DNA from: Mycobacterium sp. 1274761.0
Lineage (GTDB): Bacteria; Actinomycetota; Actinomycetes; Mycobacteriales; Mycobacteriaceae
Assembly: GCF_001668615.1 (NCBI RefSeq)
Contig: NZ_LZMC01000076.1
Span: 1-64,000 of the forward strand
DNA: 64,000 nt
Reading direction: 5' to 3'
Of this stretch, positions 59,303 through 64,000 are shown piece after piece (the stretch's first letter is position 1; each line of letters begins with the position of its first letter). The translations under genes and the position numbers were made by a program. The notes under the pieces were generated by a model that made no database searches, was not told the origin of the DNA, and saw nothing but the letters and a program-made list of their open reading frames with translations.

Positions 59303-62300
59303 GTGGATCCCGACGGGGATGGGCAGGTGAGCGCGACGGAGCTCCTCTGTGGTACCTGTGGCGCACAGTCAGGCCCGACGGCGAATTTCTGCGCACAATG
59401 CGGTGCACGGCTGACAGGCGCGGCCCAGGCAGCCGAGTACAAACAGGTCACGGTGCTGTTCGCCGACGTGGTGCACTCGATGGACATCGCAGCGTCGGTG
59501 GGGGCGGAGCGCCTGCGCGAGATCATGGCCGATGTTGCCGGCGAATGTGCCTCCGTCGTGCAGCGTTTCGGGGGAACGGTGGGCAGTTTCACCGGCGACG
59601 GGATCATGGCCGTGTTCGGAGCGCCGGCGGCATTGGAGGATCACGCGGTGCGGGCCTGCCTGGCAGGTCTGGCGATTCAATCGGCCGTCGAAGCACTCGC
59701 CGAAGATGTTCGGAAGCGTGATGGCGCAGAGCTGAGGCTGCGGGTCGGGTTGAATTCGGGCCAGGTGATCACTGGCGAGATCGGGACCGGACGGTTCGGG
59801 TACACCGCCGTCGGTGAGCAGGTAGGGATGGCGCAGCGGATGGAATCCGTCGCGCCACCTGGCGGGGTGATGCTCAGCGTGTCCACCGCCAAGCTGGTGG
59901 AGGGTGTAGCCCATCTCGGGGAACCTGAGCTGGTTCAGCTAAAGGGTGCTGATGCTCCGGTGCCTGCCCTTCGGTTGCTGGGTATGGGCGACAGACAGCG
60001 CGCTGTTCGTAAGCAGCCCAATCTGGTCGGTCGGCGATTGGAGCTGTCGGCCATAGAGACCTTATTGCAGCGTGCCATCGAAGGTCATGGTGCGGTCGTC
60101 GGCCTGGTGGGAACGCCTGGTATTGGTAAGACGCGTCTGGTGCGCGAAATAGCAGCAATCGCAGAGAGTTCCGGCGTGGAGGTGTTCACCTCCTTCTGCC
60201 AGTCACACACCAGAGGTGTTCCCTTTCATGCCGTCGCTCGGTTGCTGCGCGCGGTCTATGACGTCGAAGGCGTTGACCGACAGTGTGCCCGCGATCGAGT
60301 ACGCATCCAGATCACCGGCGCGGACCCCGAGGATTTACTGCTGCTTGACGAGCTGCTGGGCATCGCCGACCCCGATGCTCCGCCGCCGGCCATCGATCCC
60401 GATGCTCGCAGACGCCGGCTCACAGCGCTGCTCAATACCGTCTCTTTGACTAGGGATACGCCAGCAGTCTATGTACTCGAAGACGCCCATTGGATCGATG
60501 AAGCCAGCGAGTCGCTGTTGAGCGAGTTCCTCGACGTGATCCCGAAGACCCCGTCGCTAGTGCTCACCACTTACCGACCCGAGTATGAGGGCCCGCTGGC
60601 ACGAATACCTGGGGCACGGACAATCGCCCTTGAGCCGCTTGATGATTCGGCAGTCGGGGCACTGATTTCAGAGTTGCTCGGCGCCAGCCCCTCGCTTGGG
60701 GATCTCGGCCGCACGATCGCCCGCAGGGCCGCTGGTAATCCCTTTTTCGCTGAGGAGATTGTCCGCGACCTTGCCGAACGTGGAGTACTACGCGGGCAGC
60801 GTGGCGCGTACGAGTTGATGACAGTGGACGCTGCGGTAAGCGTGCCTCCCACCTTGCAGGCGGCCATCGCCGCGCGAATCGATCGCCTTGGGCCGACCGC
60901 CAAGCGGACATTGAACCTGGCAGCAGTCATCGGGTCGCACTTTACGGCCGAGCTATTGGAAGCTGCCGGGATCAAACCGGTCACCGACGAGCTGCTGCGC
61001 GCAGAGCTGATCGACTCGACCGGACCGATGTCGCGCCCGGATTACGTGTTTCACCACCCGCTTATTCCCGTAGTCGCCTACGAGTCACTCTTGAAGAGCG
61101 CCCGCGCTGAATTGCATCGCCGCGTGGCCGCCGCCCTCCAAGCCTGTGGCCGAAGCTCTCTGGATGAAAGCGCTGCCGTCATCGCCGAACATCTGGAGCG
61201 GGGGGGCGACTTGCCTGCCGCATACGCCTGGCATATGCGCGCTGGCGCGTGGCTGACGAAACGGGATTTCGCCGCGGCTCATCTCAGTTGGCGGCGTGCG
61301 GCCCGGGTTGCCGACCACCTACCCGCCGACGCGCCGCAGAGTACCGGCTTGCGGATAGCCGCCAAGACGATGGTGTGCATCACCACCTGGTTGGTGGGCG
61401 GGGGCGTAGACGACGCAGGATTCGACGCATTGCGCGAACTTTGCACCGGTGTCGGTGACCAACTGTCCATGGCGGTGGGCATGTACGGGGTCCTCGTGCC
61501 GATGACGGTGCAGCTCCGTCTTGACGAGGCCTGCACGCTGGCCGCCGAGCAGGCCGAGCTGTTCGCCGCTGCGGCGGATCCGGTGTCGATGACAGGCGTT
61601 CTGTCCGCGGCGATGTTCGCAAAGATGCATTGCGGGCGCTGCGGAGAGGCTGAACGGTTAGCGCAGCGGGTCATCGACCTCTTGGACGGCGATCCAGTAA
61701 AGGGCACTCTCCGAGGGCTCGGGTCGCCGCTGGCGATGGCTCATCTTCATCGCGGCCTGGCGGGAAGCTGTTTCGGACGGCCGTTGTCGCGCAACGATTT
61801 CGAACGGGCGATAGCGATGCAGCGGCAGGTTGACCCGAATCCTGCCGCGTTGGTTGTGCCGATTAGCCACGCCTACGCATTTCGCATCCTGAACGGCAAC
61901 GTCGCATGTGATGAAACAACGCTGCGGGACACCGCAGAGGCGCTGCGCCTCGCTGAGCATTGTGGCAACGATGTGGGACTTGCCCTGGCCAGAGTCACTC
62001 GTGGACTCGCCTTGATCGGTTCAACCGATACCGACCGAGGAGAGAGCCTCGAGTTGATCCGTCAGGGCCGCGACGCTCACCACCGGCAGCACAATGCGCT
62101 TGGCGCGGCTGTTGCCGATATCGGGTTCGCGCACCTCCATATCGCCGCCGGCAACTTCGACACTGCCGTCGATACGGCGCGGCAGACAGTCGCGCGTCTG
62201 TTCGACTGCGGTGAATCGCTCGCGGTTGGACCCGCCGTCGCAACTCTGGTGGAGGCATTGCTGGGCCGCGGGTCGGACGAAGATGTGTGCGAGGCGTCGA

Positions 62301-62500
62301 CTGTGGTCGACCGCTTGGCCGCCACGCCAGTCGAGCCCGGCTTTGTTCTTTACGAAGTACACCTTTTGCGCTTGCACGCGCTGCTCGCCCATGCGCGACA
62401 CGAAGAGGAGATGTACTGCCATTTCAGGGACCGTTATCGATCGCTGGCGACATCCCTTGGCTTCGATGGACATATGAAGCGGGCCGCGGAGATGGGATGA
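59303..62500 (+). CDS. zinc-ribbon / class III cyclase-like / AAA ATPase / TPR-type regulator
   Basis: 1065 aa. Zinc ribbon Cys16/19/30/33; cyclase homology domain about 45-225; STAND-like ATPase with Walker A GTPGIGKT (270-277) and Walker B YVLEDAHWID (about 390); then ~550 residues of helical repeats. In the cyclase domain the metal aspartates are kept (Asp55 in LFADVV, Asp99 in TGDGIMAVFG). But the adenine-selecting Lys is Arg164 or absent, Asp is Glu172, and the transition-state Asn is Gly175 (VGEQVGMAQRME); Arg179 remains. It may be weak, altered or purely sensory, as in M. tuberculosis Rv0386/Rv1358-type proteins. GTG start; CACGAT six bases upstream. Confidence 0.88.
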   Translation: MDPDGDGQVSATELLCGTCGAQSGPTANFCAQCGARLTGAAQAAEYKQVTVLFADVVHSMDIAASVGAERLREIMADVAGECASVVQRFGGTVGSFTGDGIMAVFGAPAALEDHAVRACLAGLAIQSAVEALAEDVRKRDGAELRLRVGLNSGQVITGEIGTGRFGYTAVGEQVGMAQRMESVAPPGGVMLSVSTAKLVEGVAHLGEPELVQLKGADAPVPALRLLGMGDRQRAVRKQPNLVGRRLELSAIETLLQRAIEGHGAVVGLVGTPGIGKTRLVREIAAIAESSGVEVFTSFCQSHTRGVPFHAVARLLRAVYDVEGVDRQCARDRVRIQITGADPEDLLLLDELLGIADPDAPPPAIDPDARRRRLTALLNTVSLTRDTPAVYVLEDAHWIDEASESLLSEFLDVIPKTPSLVLTTYRPEYEGPLARIPGARTIALEPLDDSAVGALISELLGASPSLGDLGRTIARRAAGNPFFAEEIVRDLAERGVLRGQRGAYELMTVDAAVSVPPTLQAAIAARIDRLGPTAKRTLNLAAVIGSHFTAELLEAAGIKPVTDELLRAELIDSTGPMSRPDYVFHHPLIPVVAYESLLKSARAELHRRVAAALQACGRSSLDESAAVIAEHLERGGDLPAAYAWHMRAGAWLTKRDFAAAHLSWRRAARVADHLPADAPQSTGLRIAAKTMVCITTWLVGGGVDDAGFDALRELCTGVGDQLSMAVGMYGVLVPMTVQLRLDEACTLAAEQAELFAAAADPVSMTGVLSAAMFAKMHCGRCGEAERLAQRVIDLLDGDPVKGTLRGLGSPLAMAHLHRGLAGSCFGRPLSRNDFERAIAMQRQVDPNPAALVVPISHAYAFRILNGNVACDETTLRDTAEALRLAEHCGNDVGLALARVTRGLALIGSTDTDRGESLELIRQGRDAHHRQHNALGAAVADIGFAHLHIAAGNFDTAVDTARQTVARLFDCGESLAVGPAVATLVEALLGRGSDEDVCEASTVVDRLAATPVEPGFVLYEVHLLRLHALLAHARHEEEMYCHFRDRYRSLATSLGFDGHMKRAAEMG

Positions 62501-62512
62501 CGACAGCCGTCG

Positions 62513-63121
62513 TCAGCCCTTGATCCATCGCCACTGCGTGGACCACCAGACACCAGCATCGGGCAGGGAATCGCGCACGGCGGCGACAACGCCCGGCCAC
62601 TGTTGGGCATGGAAATCGTCTCCCGACAGCCAACCGCCCACACGTACTTTCGGAGCCCAAGCCGCGATGTCGGCGGACACGCTGGCGTAGTCGTGCCGCG
62701 CGTCGATGTGCACCCAGTCCAGCGATCCATCGGGGAACAACCGCGCCGCCGCCACCGAATCGCTGATCAGCAGCTGCACCAGATCGGCTGCACCGCAAGC
62801 AATCACGTTGCGGTGCAAGAGTCCGGCGAAGGATCCGCCACCGAATTCGACAGCTGGGCCGTGCGCATTGGTGTCACGCCGGCCTTCCGGTCCGCTGCCG
62901 CGCGCAGTGTCGACCCCGATGAGCGCAATGTCGCAGCCACTGTCACGGACGACTTCGGCCAGTGAGCACAGGCTCTTCCCCAGATAGCACCCCACTTCGA
63001 CGAACCGGCTCCCGTCGCCGAAATGGGCGACCGCTTCCTCCTGGGCGCTGCGCCACTGGAACCAGCCCGGAATGTCCTGCCACCGCCGCACCGGGCGCTC
63101 GAAGTCAGAGCTGGTGTGCAC
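62513..63121 (-). CDS. class I SAM-dependent methyltransferase (Methyltransf_24-like)
   Basis: 202 aa. SAM-binding motif I is RFVEVGCYLGKSLCSLAE; acidic loop ALIGVDTARG; motif IV region LDWVHIDARHDYASVSAD, where Asp/His could also bind a metal as in related catechol- or sugar-O-methyltransferases; WLSGDDFH near the end. No signal or membrane segment. It converges with the cyclase-ATPase gene (12-bp gap) and lies one base downstream of the F420 oxidoreductase gene, likely in the same transcript. Acceptor unknown. Confidence 0.82.
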   Translation of the reverse strand: MHTSSDFERPVRRWQDIPGWFQWRSAQEEAVAHFGDGSRFVEVGCYLGKSLCSLAEVVRDSGCDIALIGVDTARGSGPEGRRDTNAHGPAVEFGGGSFAGLLHRNVIACGAADLVQLLISDSVAAARLFPDGSLDWVHIDARHDYASVSADIAAWAPKVRVGGWLSGDDFHAQQWPGVVAAVRDSLPDAGVWWSTQWRWIKG

Positions 63122-63122
63122 T

Positions 63123-63536
63123 TCAGCTGCCCGGGGTGGTCCACACCTTGTCGATGCTGATCTTCAGTCGCGTGTTGTATGCAGCGAGGAACTCCGCAGT
63201 GAAACCCAAGTTGGCGGCCAGCTCACGGTACTTCGCCTGGTACCGCTCGTCGGCCAACGGGTCGATGCCCTCGGCGTCGACCGTCGCATCGCCGCCGACG
63301 AAGATGATGCCGCCCCCGTTGCCGTCGGAGTCCAGATTGAGGCTGACCCGTGAGTGGTTCCTGATGTGCCGGACCTTGGCGGCGTTCGGCTCCGAGTAGA
63401 CGATCACGTCTGCACCGTCGAAGTAGAACCACACCAGCCGCGGTACGGGCTGTCCGGACTTGGCCACCGTGGTCAGCCAGCCGTGATGGTCGCGTTCGAG
63501 CCTGCTTGTCACCTCATGCGTCAATTCGATTGTCAT
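63123..63536 (-). CDS. PPOX-class F420-dependent oxidoreductase (Rv3369-like)
   Basis: 137 aa from ATG 63536. A split-barrel flavin/F420-binding fold: HHGWLTTVAKSGQPVPRLVWFYFDG, IVYSEPNAAKVRHIRNHSRVSLNLD and GGIIFVGGDATVD are the typical strands of PPOX/FDOR F420H2-dependent reductases. The gene order dnaE2-this-nitroreductase corresponds to Rv3370c-Rv3369-Rv3368c, with three genes inserted here. Divergent from the nitroreductase with only 24 bp between starts, so promoters overlap the coding starts. Substrate unknown. Confidence 0.88.
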   Translation of the reverse strand: MTIELTHEVTSRLERDHHGWLTTVAKSGQPVPRLVWFYFDGADVIVYSEPNAAKVRHIRNHSRVSLNLDSDGNGGGIIFVGGDATVDAEGIDPLADERYQAKYRELAANLGFTAEFLAAYNTRLKISIDKVWTTPGS

Positions 63537-63560
63537 GAAAGCGAATGTAGTCTCGCGAGC

Positions 63561-64000
63561 ATGACCCTCAACCTGTCCGTCGATGACGTACTGACGACCA
63601 CCCGTTCGGTGCGCAAACGGCTCGATCTCGAAAAGCCGGTGCCCCGCGAGGTGCTGATGGAATGTCTCGATCTGGCGCTGCAGGCCCCGACGGGCAGCAA
63701 CGCCCAGGGCTGGCGGTGGGTGTTTGTCGACGACCCGGAGAAGAAGAAGGCGCTGGCCGACATCTACCGCCACAACGCGGCGCCCTACCTCGATGCGCCC
63801 AAACCCACCTACGGCGACGTGCGCGACGAGCAGCGGCCGCGCGTCGGCGATTCCGCCAAGTACCTCAACGATCACTTCCACGAGGTTCCGGTCATGCTGG
63901 TGCCCTGCCTTCAGGGCAGCCCCGAGGCAGCGATAGCCGGCAGTGCAGGGTTCTGGGGCTCGCTGCTACCGGCGGTGTGGAGCTTCATGCTGGCGCTGCG
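63561..64000 (+). CDS. nitroreductase family protein (Rv3368c-like), 5' part
   Basis: The first ~146 residues, cut by the window edge. FMN-dependent nitroreductase fold: TTRSVRKRLDLEKPVPREVL (the R-S-x-R FMN phosphate motif), LDLALQAPTGSNAQGW and later AGSAGFWGSLLPAVWSFMLAL. The start MTLNLSVDDVL matches that recalled for M. tuberculosis Rv3368c. Divergent from the F420 oxidoreductase gene. Reduces nitro or quinone compounds by family; physiological substrate unknown. Confidence 0.9.
   Translation, partial: MTLNLSVDDVLTTTRSVRKRLDLEKPVPREVLMECLDLALQAPTGSNAQGWRWVFVDDPEKKKALADIYRHNAAPYLDAPKPTYGDVRDEQRPRVGDSAKYLNDHFHEVPVMLVPCLQGSPEAAIAGSAGFWGSLLPAVWSFMLAL

Overview
The window is high-GC actinobacterial DNA, almost certainly from a mycobacterium and probably a fast-growing Mycolicibacterium. 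The evidence is gene content (whiB3, sigD/rsdA, guaB2/guaB3, choD, the imuA'/imuB/dnaE2 mutasome, several F420-dependent enzymes) and gene order. From memory of the M. tuberculosis map, the backbone follows Rv3436c (glmS) to Rv3368c (nitroreductase) in inverted orientation, with several insertions and losses. No tRNA, rRNA, CRISPR array or intact insertion sequence was seen.

Region 1 (1-11.2 kb): end of an unknown gene, a hypothetical protein, an F420-type oxidoreductase, a dienelactone-hydrolase-fold protein lacking its nucleophile, glmS with a 48-aa partner gene, a CPA1 antiporter, nnr, gadB and a Baeyer-Villiger-type monooxygenase. Region 2 (11.2-17.2 kb): the overlapping operon alr-tsaE-tsaB-rimI-tsaD (cell-wall D-alanine plus tRNA t6A synthesis), then CIRCE-controlled groES-groEL1. 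Region 3 (17.2-26.7 kb): an accessory block between the convergent neighbours groEL1 and whiB3. It holds three paralogous membrane class III adenylate cyclases, a TetR/small membrane protein pair around a perfect 20-bp operator, an F420 oxidoreductase, two decayed genes (an Ltp-type lipoprotein and an F420 oxidoreductase tail), and a type I DAHP synthase behind a Tyr-Trp-Phe leader-peptide attenuator. Region 4 (26.7-38.5 kb): conserved core with whiB3, a sigD-linked gene, sigD-rsdA, a DUF5319 gene, guaB2-guaB3, choD, a phoU paralogue, a DMT-type transporter and guaA.

Region 5 (38.5-47.6 kb): a minus-strand accessory block. One part is a mymA-like five-gene operon (lipR-like esterase, SadH-like SDR, diiron protein, FMO, MerR regulator) behind a duplicated 15-bp operator. 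The other is a three-gene unit of Thr-rich lipoprotein, membrane sedolisin and multi-zinc-ribbon membrane protein. Region 6 (47.7-64 kb): SOS-boxed imuA'-imuB, an esterase, iunH, a two-domain acyl reductase (acrA1-like), htdY, SOS-boxed dnaE2, an alcohol dehydrogenase, a zinc-ribbon/cyclase/ATPase regulator with degenerate cyclase residues, a methyltransferase, an F420 oxidoreductase and the start of a nitroreductase.

Most notable observations: (i) the first cyclase ends in a copy of the His-rich 3' end of groEL1; (ii) two of the three cyclases start a few bases after a terminator-like hairpin, so readthrough may control them; (iii) the DAHP synthase has a leader peptide reading Tyr-Trp-Arg-Phe; (iv) several genes show a -10 hexamer six or seven bases before the start codon, the layout of leaderless mRNAs. 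All function calls rest on reading motifs and remembered family knowledge; no database search was run.
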